DNA from: Caenorhabditis remanei
Taxonomy: Eukaryota; Nematoda; Chromadorea; Rhabditida; Rhabditidae
Direction of reading: 5' to 3'
Assembly (NCBI RefSeq): GCF_010183535.1
Contig: NC_071332.1
Span: 11,656,001-11,720,000, forward strand
DNA length: 64,000 bases
A model generated the notes under the pieces. That model saw only the letters and a program-made list of their open reading frames with translations, did not search any database and was not told the origin of the DNA. Shown one piece after another: positions 11,071-22,740 of the stretch (position 1 is its first letter; the number at the start of each line of letters is the position of its first letter). A program made the translations under genes and the position numbers.

Positions 11071-11943
11071 ATGTTCACTCAGTTTATTTTGATTCTCGGT
11101 GAGATTTTCGAAAGTTTCCATGACAGATTTTACGAATTCCATTCCAAAATATTAAACGTGATTTTCTTAAATTTGAGAAATGTAAACAAGTTGTATGGAG
11201 AGGCGGAGCTGAAATGTAACTCACTTTGTATTGGAATTGATATTGATTTTCAAAAATTGTTTTATTGAATCGCATTTCCAGAAACTTTACAATTGAATCT
11301 CTGTTTCAGCTATTCTCAGTTTCCAACTGTCCCAATGCACACTGGAGCCAAATTTATGTGATGAGAAAAGAATGACACAATGTGACGAATTCGCAGTTTG
11401 TTGTCCTCTGGGAAATGAACAATATGGTTTGTGATTATTTAATTTCTTGTTTTGTCTGTCTGTGTGTCTGTCAGTTACCATATTCCGTTCAATTGAAACG
11501 CATGCGCTTTTTTCTAAGTGGTCTCCCAAACGCGCTTCCATATGTCAACACAGTTTTTACAATCTCTTAAAAACAGTTTTGCGGTTAAATTGGAAGGTGC
11601 AATTCAATTTTTGAAGTAGCCTTCCTAGTGCGCTTCTATTGGAGGGGCGCTACAATTAGGGAATACGGTAAATCTTTTGTATTGCAGGATGCTGTCCGTT
11701 TACAGAAGGAAAATGTTGTCCTGGAACCAGTTATTGTTGCCCTCCTGGATTCTCATGTACGAGTACGGGAACATGTAAAAGGGTATATTTTTTTCAGTAA
11801 CAATTTCTCAAAACTACGTTCCAATTCATTTTTGAATAGTTTTGTAACTAAAATAGAAAAAAACTGCAATGAAAATAGTTATATTCCAGACAACAACTAT
11901 CACCAACCCTGTGGATCCACATGATATTGATTTGGGATCATGA
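11071..11943 (+). CDS. small secreted granulin-domain protein
   Basis: 97-aa secreted protein in four exons: 11071-11098, 11310-11426, 11688-11782, 11890-11943. A hydrophobic leader (MFTQFILILAILSF) is followed by one granulin-like module with the family's paired cysteines: CDEFAVCCP, GCCPFTEGKCCP, YCCPPGFSC, TGTC. Granulins are stacked beta-hairpin growth-factor or lysosomal peptides; the known C. elegans progranulin pgrn-1 carries three modules, whereas this gene makes a single one plus a short Thr/Asp tail. The acceptor abuts the ATG and the upstream transporter is 138 bp away, so it is probably the second gene of an operon. Function beyond the domain is unknown. Confidence 0.8.
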
Positions 11944-12072
11944 ATTTAATGAAACAAAATTTCTATCCAATAAAAATTTTAAATTCTGGTTGTTGTTTTA
12001 TTTATGCAGTTTGGAATGAGTTTAGTTCAATTGGAAATTTCAAGTTCAACTCTAGTATCGATGTCGAACAAC

Positions 12073-12693
12073 TTATGGATTCGAACTTGGAGCAATGTTC
12101 GCCCCATTTGCTCCTTCAGCCGACTTTGCTCCTTCCGCAGACAATTTATCTCTTTCATCCAAGAAATCTTCACTTGATTCCTTTGATCCACTCTGTGGTT
12201 TCTCCATTGGTTTCGGTTGTTGAGGTGGAATTTCAACCGATGGAGGCTTCTCTTTATCCATTTTTTGAACCAAATTGTCGTTTTGGTTGAGCCTTTCATA
12301 TACTTCTGCCGTATTCACCCCACTGTGAGTTTTCAATTTTGGAGCCATTCGGACACAACTCAAACGAGGGCATTGATTGGTTTCTGGTTCAACTTCTGTT
12401 TCGATTACACTTCGAACGCTTCGTCCAGAGATTGCTGCTTCACGTTGACGGTCACGAAGAGCCTGAAACGGGAATGCAATAATTGAAACGTCTGGAACCA
12501 TTTTCAGATATACCTGTCTTCTTTCCAAATGCAGTTGCTCCCGATCTCGATCATTTGATGAACACAAAAAGACGATGGATATTGGAAGGGAAAGGAACAG
12601 TAGCCAGTGCAAAACTGAAATTAGAAGAAAACGCTTTGAATCTGGAAATGTACAGTATGACAACTTACGTTCAATTATGAGAATGTCATGCAT
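12073..12693 (-). CDS. small single-pass membrane protein, unknown function
   Basis: 171 aa, three exons on the minus strand: 12693-12669, 12614-12514, 12462-12073. After a short N-terminus there is one hydrophobic helix (LLHWLLFLSLPISIVFLC), then a charged Arg/Glu/Gln-rich stretch suited to a helix (NDRDREQLHLERRQ), and a long polar tail rich in Glu, Lys, Pro and Ser. There is no family I recognise. An alternative unspliced reading of the same frame is open but would insert intron-like sequence; the GT...AG sites (GTAAGT, GTATAT) favour the spliced form. Its 3' end converges on the granulin gene with about 130 bp between stops. Confidence 0.65.
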   Translation of the reverse strand: MHDILIIERKLSYCTFPDSKRFLLISVLHWLLFLSLPISIVFLCSSNDRDREQLHLERRQVYLKMVPDVSIIAFPFQALRDRQREAAISGRSVRSVIETEVEPETNQCPRLSCVRMAPKLKTHSGVNTAEVYERLNQNDNLVQKMDKEKPPSVEIPPQQPKPMEKPQSGSKESSEDFLDERDKLSAEGAKSAEGANGANIAPSSNP

Positions 12694-14291
12694 ATTGATT
12701 GACGAGTTGCTTCAAATATTTCAAAAATGAAGTTCGCAGATTTCTCAATAGTAAAAAGTGTTTTTTTTTTCATTTCTTCAGAAACGAGATTCTACAGAAA
12801 AGAGTTCGATGGTTTCAGTTCACGTGACTGAAGTTTAGAATACACTGTGAAAACCTGCTGGAGATTTCGAGAAAAAACTTGCGGCACCTACAAAACTGCA
12901 TAAGATCTTCTTCCAACAGTGAGATACCGTAGTGTTCAACAAACATCGCTCTCTTTTCGGTCTGATTTTCAAAGAACCCAGTAACCCGCATGTAGTTAGA
13001 ATGATCCTAATCTTCGATGGATTATCTGACCAGAAATGGAAACGGATCATTCGAAAATCGACACATCAGTAACACATTTGTACACGTGTAGGCGGGTGAA
13101 TAAACTAATTTGATCCGAGTTGAAAATCAGAGAAACGGTATAAAATGAGCAGGAGAGGAGAACAGACAGATCGCAAAACGGTTTCAATGTAGATTCGTTT
13201 TGTCTGAAAAGTATTGATGTTTTCTTCTATTTCATATACTTCTATCGTGTTTCAGGAGACCGGTTGAGCTTGTTATGAATCAAATGATTCTGAAACTAGT
13301 TCGGACTTCTTAAATATTTCAATGCGGGAGGAGGATTACAGTACTCTTACCAGTAATTGTTTTATCCTCAGCAATAGAAGTTCACCCGGAGATTCTGGAT
13401 CTTACTTCAGTAGACGAATTCATTCGGTGTCTGCTTGAAAAAATGTTTGTTTTGAAGTACTATATGTAATGTTTTGAATGTTTTTTTTTATTCTGGACCA
13501 CTAACCTCAAACTGTCCTTAGAAGAATACTGTCCCCTTCAAGTTTAATTTGCCTGGACGACAGTAATAGAGTGTCACTTTACTCTCTTGCATCAGAATTT
13601 AATAAGTACAAAAGTAGAGAACTAGGTTTTTTTACACCGGTTTGAATTCTAGTTAATTTCCCGAAGAACCGGAAAGTAAGATGGTGCCTGCCTATTGTTC
13701 CTCAAACCACAACAATCTTGTGTTGACTAAAACCATACAAATTTTATTTTCTGCTGTTCCATTGCTTCACCGAAAGTTCTTTTGAACTTCCGTTCACAGT
13801 CCATTTCTATTTCTATCCATTCGATCTTTTTTTGTCCTTTTTCTTCATCAAAAATCAAAATATGGGCGGAGTCTCAACGAATTCACAAAATATCGTATCC
13901 GAATACTACAATTCTCTGTGATTATCCCTTCAAATGACCTCACTTTTCGTCATGTATCACCATGTAATCCCTTGGTTTTTTCATCGAATCCTCATTATAA
14001 AAAGTACAGTAATCCAGAGGTCTTTTAAAAATCGCCGATCGAAATCGCCGAAGATTTCGACCGACTTTCGATTATTTCTGTTTTTTTCTCGAAAATTTAC
14101 AAAGTTGCAAAATCTGGTAGAATGCTGGGAATATCTTTTCTGAAACCTGATAATATCACCGGCATATTTGAGCGAGATTTGACAATTACGATCAGTTAAA
14201 AAAAAATATTTTTCACAAATTTCAAGACTGTTCTCTCACTGTTTTTTTCTGGCTCTCAATTGCAACTTTAGCCATTTTTTATTTTCAGAGA
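12694..14291. other. intergenic, probable divergent promoter region
   Basis: No supportable coding sequence. A TATAAAA lies at about 13139 and a second TATA-like ATTATAAAAAG near 13995, about 300 bp before the first Cys-rich gene. A T-rich acceptor (TTTTTATTTTCAG, ending 14288) lies just upstream of the next ATG. Confidence 0.5.
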
Positions 14292-15232
14292 ATGGTCAGA
14301 TTCCTTACGACGGTTCTGCTTGTCTCCTCCATTAGTTTGGTATCTGTTTCAGCTCAAGCAAACCGAGCAAAAGTATGCCAGAAAGCTGTGAACTTGGGTG
14401 TCACTTTCTATACAGCGAAAGAGTTGGAGCCAGTTAGTTCATCCCGAAGAGCAAGACAATTTTGATTGAAACATTTCAGATCCTCGCCTGTATCGAACCG
14501 ACGTTGTACAATACTCCAGAAGACACTGCTGGACTCATTGACAGTTAGTCGATTTCAGAAAAGAAAAATGTGTTCTTGAAATGGTAAATCTTGTTTTTCA
14601 GAGGGAAAGTCTTGTGTTATCAACAACAGTATGAGCAAGGCTCTGCCAGCATTGTCGCTGTACAATGGATGTGAGTTTACGAGTAACATTAACAAAACAA
14701 TTCGATTCAAACCACGATTTTCGGTTTAGTCAGAAACATTTTTGCCCGCTCTACCGTATACCCGATTGAATTGGTTTTCGATCTTGATTGGCTTCTTAGT
14801 CTTTTCTGTCTCTGCTCTAGCATTTCCCACCAAATCTTTTATTTATGTTTTCAGTCAACGGCTGCACTGATTTGATGGCTCTCATTGACAAACTGACAAC
14901 TCCATTCATGAATCAATGCAAACAAGTTATCAACAAAGGACTCAAAGTTCTCAACAACTGTAAAGCCAATAATAAGAAAACTGGAGTTGCCAAGCAGAAT
15001 GCATGCATCAATAAGGTTTACGGACAGTGTATGGCCATGGTTACAAAGGCGTTCGTTAACAAAGTTTGCACTGCACTCTCAAAGGTTTGTTGTGAATCTC
15101 TTCATCATAACGCGGTTACTTAAAACAATTTTATTCCAGAAAATGACAGCAAAGGAATGGAATTGCTGTAAGACTTATGCACCAAAGGTTGTCAATGTCA
15201 AGCCGTACGCCTGCTACAACATTGAAAAGTAA
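14292..15232 (+). CDS. secreted Cys-rich protein, tandem paralogue 1
   Basis: 198 aa in five exons: 14292-14432, 14480-14543, 14602-14670, 14855-15084, 15140-15232. A signal peptide (MVRFLTTVLLVSSISLVSVSA) precedes a mature protein with 12 cysteines, including C-C in WNCC and a C-terminal YACYNIEK. I do not recognise a named domain; it looks like a nematode-specific extracellular family. An SL-type acceptor lies 3 bp before ATG. Unlike its two neighbours it has an extra 55-bp intron (15085-15139) between SK and KMT. Parts of exons 2 and 5 are identical in DNA to paralogue 2. Confidence 0.85.
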
Positions 15233-16452
15233 ATTGGAGGAGAATCTAGAATGAAGAAGAAGAAGAAGAAGAAACGTCTCCCAACATAATTTTTCCCGTT
15301 TTAGTGAATAAATATTTGAGAGCTTCTATTTTCTGTACAGTGATTAAGATTCAAAATATGTTAACTCATCTTTCACATATTAGTGGTAACAAATTGTGGA
15401 AGACACGTGATCCAGAGGGCTCTCAATTGATGAGACAGGTAATTTCATACATTACTAAAGACGATATTTTCCTTATTGTTTTAATAAGACGTCCAGGCAA
15501 ACAGTAATCTAAATTTCCTTGATTTCACACAACACATGAACATTTTTTGATGGAATCCAGGAATCTGAAAACAAAAGAAAAACTCTAGACTCAATTATTC
15601 TCAAAGCAGTTTTCAACTGGTTTTAGCTCTTTGATACACAAGTTTCCCGTTTCCAGAACAACATTTTCCAAGTTTCATCATGCCATTCCAATGATTCCGA
15701 TCTTCAGCTATACAGAAATTAATATGTCTGAAATTTCTCAAATTGTCTCCTGATATTCAAACTTCTGGTCTCAACAATGTAATAGGTTCAAATAGTTTGA
15801 TGTGTTTTGTATTGTTTTCCCAACTCACTTTTCATTTTTATTTTCAGTACAATCGTATTTTAACCGAAACAGTTCCCACAACCAGTCACACTTTACTCTT
15901 CTGAGAACTATCATCCAAGTTCACTTCAAATCGAAAAAAACCTACCGAAATACTCAAAAAACTCGATGAAATATCGAGAGATTTGGTGACCGTTGTACCT
16001 CCGATTTTTCGTTTTTCATCCTTCATCCCCTCTGAGTACCCGCCCCGGTGCGATAATCCCAGCCCTTTCGATCGAAAAAAAGAACGATTGAAGGGAATAT
16101 AAAAACGGATCAGTGAGTCGGGGAAGATAAAAAACCATTTGTTTCTGTTACCAGTTCAATCGTTCATTTATTGTAGCGACTGACTAGTGAGTGCATTTTT
16201 TCTTTTTTTCATGTCTAGTCCGATTATTTATTCGTACGACCGATTTATGAGTTACGATTCCGTTTAGGCAACTTTTTGGCGGTTCATCTTCGATTTCAGT
16301 TCTCTCTGGAACTCCAAATTTTCAAAATAGGTCGGAACTGAGTTTCGGAATTCTTAATGAAACTTGCATCAAGATTTCCTGTCTGTGTTTTCTTATGTCT
16401 GTTATATCAACTAGATCACGTTTAGTTGTTCAATTTCTAATCTTTATAGATA
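15233..16452. promoter_or_regulatory. intergenic, promoter and likely 5' UTR intron of paralogue 2
   Basis: AATATAAAAACGG near 16098 is a good TATA box. A donor-like TAGTGAGTGC near 16190 and the acceptor TTTATAG just before the ATG at 16453 suggest a 5' UTR intron or outron. The remaining kilobase, including a GAAGAAGAAG tract at about 15250 and an AATAAA near 15307, has no gene. Confidence 0.5.
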
Positions 16453-17278
16453 ATGGCCAAATTCTTCACCGCACTTTTGTTGGTCTCCTCCATCGGAGTG
16501 GCCACTGTCCACGCCGCCGCAGCAACCAGAGCACAGGTTTGCCTGAAGGCTGTCAATTTGGGTCTCACTTTCTACACGGCAAAGGAATGCGAACCGGTAA
16601 ATTTAGATTAAGAAAGAGCAAGCAATTTTTTATTGAAATCTTTCAGATCCTCGCCTGTATCGAACCGACGTTGTACAATACTCCAGAAGACACTACTGCT
16701 CTCATCGACAGTTAGTCCAACTTATTCTTAGAAACATTATGGAAAGAACATTTTCAGAGGGAAAGACTTGTGTGATCAACAACAGTATGAGCAAGGCTCT
16801 TCCAGCATTGTCCCTGTACAATGGATGTAAGTTTACGAGATAATACACTAATACTGGGGACAAGTTTTAGTCATGCCAATAGATTTTCTATTTGAAAACC
16901 ATAGCTACAATAACTTTCTTCCTATTTACCTTTCACTTACATATCTGATTTTCAGTCAATGGCTGCACTGATCTTATGGCTCTTCTCGACAAAATGATGG
17001 CTCCATTCCAGACTCAATGCAAACCAGTCATCACCAAGTGCCTTAATGTTCTCAATAAATGCAAAAAGAACAATACAAAAACCGGAACTGCTAAGCAGAC
17101 CGCTTGCTTGAATCAAGTCTACGGAGAAGGAATCGCCATGGTCACTAAAGCCTTCATCAACAAGGTTTGCACTGCTTTGTCCAAGAAAATGACTTCTGTC
17201 GAATGGAACTGCTGTAAGACTTATGCACCAAAGGTTGTCAATGTCAAGCCGTACGCCTGCTACAACATTGAAAAGTAA
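16453..17278 (+). CDS. secreted Cys-rich protein, tandem paralogue 2
   Basis: 199 aa in four exons: 16453-16596, 16647-16710, 16758-16826, 16956-17278. Signal peptide MAKFFTALLLVSSIGVATVHA. The mature part aligns residue for residue with the neighbours, but the cysteine set differs: it gains Cys in AKECEP and in ITKCLN, and loses the one in YGxC (YGEG), leaving 13 cysteines, an odd number. The last two exons of paralogue 1 are fused here. Function unknown. Confidence 0.85.
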
Positions 17279-18411
17279 ATTGGAGAAGAATAAATATCAA
17301 TTTATTTCTATACTGGGTTTTCATAGACAATGAATGAAATTTATCTGAAGTTTTTCTGACAAATTGATTCGATAAATTTTTATTTGTGTTGATAGTTTCA
17401 GATTGTGTCTTAACCTACAATGTTTTCAATACAAGTCGCTATTATTACTGGTTTTAAAAGAAACATTTCCTCAAGTATTGAAAGAATGCGAAGGAGGAAA
17501 TTTCGAATATAAGGACTCTACGTATTCGAAATATAGTTGCTCATTATCCCTTTGCCTTGTTGTCAACTAAGAAAAGCTATGTCAGATTCCATCTGCTTCT
17601 GAAATTGAAGTGGAATTGATTCTGAATTTTGCTCAGGCCTGATCTTTAATGTTTGATTACAGATTCGTGACATCCTAGGTTAATTATCTATTAGATCAAA
17701 TTCAGACAATAGTAGTCTATGATTTCTGCAATATACTCCATGAAGAGATTAATTGAGAAAACTGAGCCGGCTCACTTAAGCCACTACGACTCGATATACA
17801 TTAAAAAAACACATACACTGACGAAAATGTACTCTGGTATCGCGGTACCAGTCTTAGATTCGAATAATTCGGAATAGAATTATCAAAACAAAATCATGAA
17901 AAAACAAACTTTCGAAATTTTTTAATGAGCGGAACTAAAGATATGAACATTCGAAGCCACTTCGTCCCGCCTTTATATACTGTAGATTGCATTCTATCAA
18001 ATGATCAACAAACAAAAACTCTTTTAACCGATGAAAAAACCAATCGTTTTTGAAAACGGATTAGCCTAAGATGTGATGATTGATCAATTGAAATTAATGA
18101 AACTACAGTATACTACAATAAGAGATAGTTTTCAGAATTTGAGAACTAGATCTTGGAAACAGGAATTCCTTTGCTTTCGTGTGTTTGGAAGTTCAACATC
18201 TTTAGTTTCAGTTAATCAAGAACTCTACTGATTCACTTGATTATTGAATCTTTGAAACTCTAAAAATCATAAAACAGTTGATCTTTTACACCCTCGCGAG
18301 TACAAAAATAGTTTCACCAACGAAAAAAAGTAATCCTTCTTTAATGAACTCACTACAAAAGTAACATTTTTTCCTGTATAAAAAGCAACCAATAGAAATA
18401 CTTTTTGTCAA
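17279..18411. other. intergenic, promoter of paralogue 3
   Basis: No coding sequence seen. An AATAAA just after the stop (near 17290) ends paralogue 2. TGTATAAAAAGC at about 18375 is a TATA box roughly 35 bp before the start of paralogue 3. Confidence 0.5.
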
Positions 18412-19312
18412 ATGTTGAACATGAGCCGCCTTTCGTTTGTTGTTGGACTGACTGTTGTCATTGGTGCAGTTTATGCCAATAATCGTGCGGCCGTTTGTAC
18501 AAAAGCAGTCAATTTGGGTGTCACTTTCTATACGGCAAAGGAATTGGAGCCGGTGAGAGTTTCCAAATATTTGGGGAAGAGATATTAGATCTGATTGTCT
18601 TGATAACAAGATAATTTTTCGCACAAGTGACAAGTAACTCATTTTTAGATTCTCGCTTGTGCGGATGCTCACTTCTACAATGATCCATATGACAAAGAAC
18701 TGGTTTCAAGTTAGTTATCCATTTATATTCGATCGAATAGAACACTTTTCTTTCAGAATGCAAAACATGTGTGATCAACAACAGTATGAATAAAGCTCTT
18801 TCAGCTTTGTCGCTGTACAATGGATGTAGGTTTGAAACTGAAACTGTAACTTTAAAGAGATTGAGAAAAAACAGTACGCTTATGGGGGGCTCTCAATTTC
18901 CCAATAGAATTACCATAATGTGTTATTCAAAATTACTGTATAATTATTCCTACTGCACATACAACTGGCCCGAATAATATCACTTTCAGTCAACGGCTGC
19001 ACAGACCTGATGGCTCTTCTCGATAAGCTCTCAACTCCATTCATCAATCAGTGCAAACCAGTTATCAACAAGGCTCTCAACACTCTTAAAAACTGCAAGG
19101 CTAACAATAAGCAGACCGGAACTGCTAAGCAGACCGCCTGTATGAACAAAGTATACGGTAACTGTATTGCAATGGTCACGAAAGCGTTCGTCAACAAAGT
19201 GTGTACTGCATTGTCGAAGAAGATGGATTCCAAAGAATGGAATTGTTGTAAACAGTATGCACCAAAAGTGGTCAATGCCAAAATGTACGAATGCTATAAT
19301 ATCGTAAAGTAA
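18412..19312 (+). CDS. secreted Cys-rich protein, tandem paralogue 3
   Basis: 197 aa in four exons: 18412-18552, 18649-18709, 18757-18825, 18990-19312. A second in-frame ATG at 18421 starts an equally good signal peptide (MSRLSFVVGLTVVIGAVYA); 18412 is preferred only because it matches the length of paralogue 1. It is the most diverged of the three: exon 2 is one codon shorter, and KCKTC adds a cysteine, for 13 in total. A TATA box lies just upstream with no room for a long outron. Function unknown. Confidence 0.83.
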
Positions 19313-20184
19313 TGTTTCTTTCGGTGAATTATTGGTTGAAAAATGAATAAATTAGTTCATATTGAACTGTAAAATGCAAAAGTAACATGAAGTCGGACAA
19401 ACAGACACACAGAGAGACCATTTGCAAAAGTCAATAAACAAACAATCGACTGCTCATTTCATAAAGATCGGGATCAAAGTAATAGATGGTCTAGACTGAT
19501 CACTCGGATCACTCTGATCATAATATCAGTTTCTCACCAACTTCTCACTCACTCATCAAGTACAAAGTACGTCTTGCAATTGCAACATTTTCAAATTGAT
19601 TCCCTATAGTTATCCTCCCATCTAGTATTTTTTTCAAACGAATGGCAACAATCCAGAAAAAGGACACTGTCTCCTCCCCCTTTCCAAATCCAAATCATGT
19701 GTCAAAAACGGGCATCGCGGGGCTCACGGAGCTCTGATTCTCTTCGAATCCGAATGATATCTCGTCGAATTGAAATTCATGTCAAAACTGTCTTATTCGT
19801 GTCCTATCTCTATTGCGAGACACCCGCAAAAACATAGATTATTGTTTGTTGTGTTGGTCAGAAAGGACCTCCTCCTCCTCTCTCCTTATTCTTCTTCATA
19901 TCTTTGCCTATAGATTTCCAACATTGGCTCCTATCATATAGCTTCTTCTTTTTCTCCGTCTTCTTCTACCGGTTCATATATTGGTTACTGTCCAAACGAG
20001 GTAAGTACCAATTTCATTTGGTCTGGGTATACTGTTTTTTTTTTGAAAGTTTTTGAAAAACGAGAATCAGTGAGAATTTGAAAACTCTTAGAACTACAGT
20101 ACTCAAACATAGGTGGTTTGACACTGGAATTGATGTTAATCTAACTAAAATTTGCCCAATTAATTCCATTGTCCCTAGTTCCAG
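19313..20184 (+). promoter_or_regulatory. intergenic with probable 5' UTR exon
   Basis: The 3' flank of paralogue 3 holds AATAAA near 19344. A strong donor, CGAGGTAAGTACC near 19998, and an acceptor (TAGTTCCAG) ending just before the ATG at 20185 suggest a noncoding first exon and intron for the next gene. No coding sequence seen. Confidence 0.5.
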
Positions 20185-21445
20185 ATGCGTACCGATGTGG
20201 GTTCGATTCCATTAATGTGTATTCTATCAACACTAACTTCTGGAGTATTTGGATATCTTCCTACAGAGGATCTCACCAATTCCATCATTCCAGGGAATGG
20301 AGGATTTCCGATCCCTCCGGATACTCTCATTCCGACTGACGGGGATGAAGACAGTGAGTTTTTCAAATTTTTATTCCGACGATACCTGTTCTTGGCCTCA
20401 TTAACTACAGTAAGCTATTAGTCAGGTTTCTATTGTTCATCATAATTTATTCCACTGACTGATTCAATGTATTTCTCTAATATATCCTAGTTTCAGGCTC
20501 TCCAGATGAAGAAACAGATGATACTGATATCTATCGTAAGAAGACGTCAACATTTCGTCGTCGTAATATAAATGCTCCATTTGGTGGGCGTGTCCCCTTT
20601 AGTCGAATGGCTTATAAAGCTGGATACGGGTCAAATCGTATCGGTTTCTCTCGAAATACCGTTCCCCAACCACCCCAAATGGGCGGTTTCTATGGTAACG
20701 GTGGACCAGAGAGACCATCAAATCCATATGGAACCGTTAATCTCGGAGGAGGTGGATCCCCTTATTCTGGAATTCCCGACGAGTATAACATGCGTCCATC
20801 TGCTCCGTATTCTGGATTAATTGGTGGAAGTCGAGCAGGATATTATGGTAGTACTGTAGGAATGAGAAGAGGCGGAGTCACACCTCCAATGAGTTCCAGA
20901 AAACCGAAAATGCCACAAACAGAATATCCACGTATGTTGTTGTCTGCTTTAAATCAGTCATAATCACGTTTTCAGCAGATTACGCATCAAATGATCTGAT
21001 GAACAGTTTCAATGGAGCCACCAATTCAGCAATTCCATCCCTTCGTGAACTTGCCACGTATGCATCTCGTTACGGTCCTGCTTATCTTCGTGAACGATTT
21101 GGTGCTCACGAATCTCCAATGGAACGTCTTCCGTACGGGGGAGGTCCACAAGTACCACAACGCGGAGGTGGAATGCCTATTGATTTCAACATGAACATTG
21201 CTTCAAATCACTGGAACAAAGGGCCAATGGGAATCATGTCGCGAGATGTTGATTCTTATCAACACGACGATGCGGCAAAAACAAACAAAAAGACAGTGGT
21301 GAGTTCTACTACCGGCTCGCCAAACACGAGCACACGGAAACCAAGAAAAGCTAGGAAACCGGTCAAGAAAACGACCAAGGCTTCCAGTAGCAGCACAACA
21401 ACCACAGTGAAGCCGGTGAAAACTTCAACGAAGAAATCGGTCTAA
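20185..21445 (+). CDS. secreted Gly/Pro/Ser-rich protein, unknown function
   Basis: 357 aa in three exons: 20185-20353, 20497-20931, 20976-21445. The N-terminus is a leader-like hydrophobic stretch (MCILSTLTSGVFGYL). The middle is low-complexity, rich in Gly, Pro, Tyr and Arg, with RKKTSTFRRR and repeated GG/PYG motifs. The C-terminal 60 residues are Lys/Thr/Ser-rich (KPRKARKPVKKTTK), highly basic and likely disordered or O-glycosylated. The composition suggests an extracellular-matrix or cuticle-associated protein, but there is no Gly-X-Y collagen repeat and I do not recognise a family. Converges with ife-3. Confidence 0.75.
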
Positions 21446-21821
21446 AAAGCAGACGTTGAGAATGGAAAACTAAAAACTGTACAATTTCAAAATGCCAAAT
21501 CTTACAAATGCTACTATAAAAATATATATCTACATTATTTACTGAATAAATTCATTCATCAAAAAAAGTGAGGAACAAATTTGTTCTAATGATTCCGAGT
21601 ATATCTCGAATTACTAGTAACAACAAGAGTGCGATACAAAACCGGTCAATCAATAGGGGAAAGCGAAACAGTAGGTACAAAATGAAAAGGGGAAGCACCA
21701 ATACAAGGGGAGATTGTACAGTTTAAAATTGCGAATTTTTAAAAAGTACACTGAGGTTGAGAATTGGGATAGGAAGCTCATTCAATGTTGGGGAGGAAAA
21801 TTATGAGATCTCAAGATATTC

Positions 21822-22740
21822 TTAAGGAGTGGGGGTGGTTGGAGTGGTTCCATGAGTTGGAGAACCAGCAGTAGCAGTTGATGGAGACGATCCCGCAACT
21901 TTTTCTTTAGCTGGAGCCGGTTCCTTGGCTGGGAGGCAGATACGTGGCTTGACAGTCGAAGAAGTGCGAGCAGATGAATCCTTGTGAACTTCGTATCTGA
22001 GAATGAATAGATGGAATTCATTTAGGACTACTTCATCAGTTATAACGAGTTTATGCTATTCAACGAGTAATTACCTGAGAATCTCAGTATCCGGAATACC
22101 GAGCTTCTGCTTCAAAATCTGGCCAATACGGAGATTGACATCGTCACGAGTGGCATCGCGAGTCCACAGAGAAACTTTGTCCCCCTTTTGACGAACATTG
22201 ACAACAGCACCACAGACATAATCTCCGAACTCGTCGAATTGCTCTCCGACGATAGCCATCAGCAGCTCCAACCAATAGTGATCAAGCAGTTGTGTTCTTC
22301 TCTGAAGCTTCTAGGAATTAATGAGACGGAACCCATTCAAATTAGACTTACTTGCTTATCAACGACAACCAACCAACGTCCTCCTTGTACGTTGTTGACA
22401 TCTTCCCACATCGGTTTGATTCCTTCTTTGAAGAGATAGTAATCGGATCCCCAGTTCAATCCGCCGGCAGACTGGATGTGATTGTAGAGAGACCAGAAGT
22501 CCTCGACAGTATCAAAAAGGGAAACCATCTGCAAAAACAAAACGTAGAAAAGCTTGAAAAAAGGTCTTGAATTACCTTCAAACAATCCTCCCATTCCTTA
22601 TTACGATCAGCTTTCAAATACCAGAGAGCCCATCGATTCTGGAGAGGGTGTCTGGTCAGAAGCTCTGTCGGGATCGAATTTTCCGACTTCGCATCGCCGC
22701 CAGCCGACAATACATTGTTTTCGGCGACCGATGTTGTCAT
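21822..22740 (-). CDS. ife-3: eukaryotic translation initiation factor 4E
   Basis: Cap-binding translation factor, 247 aa in four exons on the minus strand: 22740-22576, 22528-22352, 22301-22075, 21996-21822. It binds the m7G cap and recruits eIF4G. The core contains HPLQNRWALWYLK, the cap-sandwich tryptophans at about W50 (NKEW) and W96 (KPMWED, with the adjacent Glu), FDTVEDFWSLYNHIQ, and GGRWLVV. A Pro/Thr/Ser-rich tail ends the protein. Length and core sequence fit IFE-3, the C. elegans eIF4E closest to the mammalian factor, and the neighbour egl-8 supports this. An acceptor (TTTTGCAG) lies 4 bp before ATG, consistent with trans-splicing. Confidence 0.93.
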
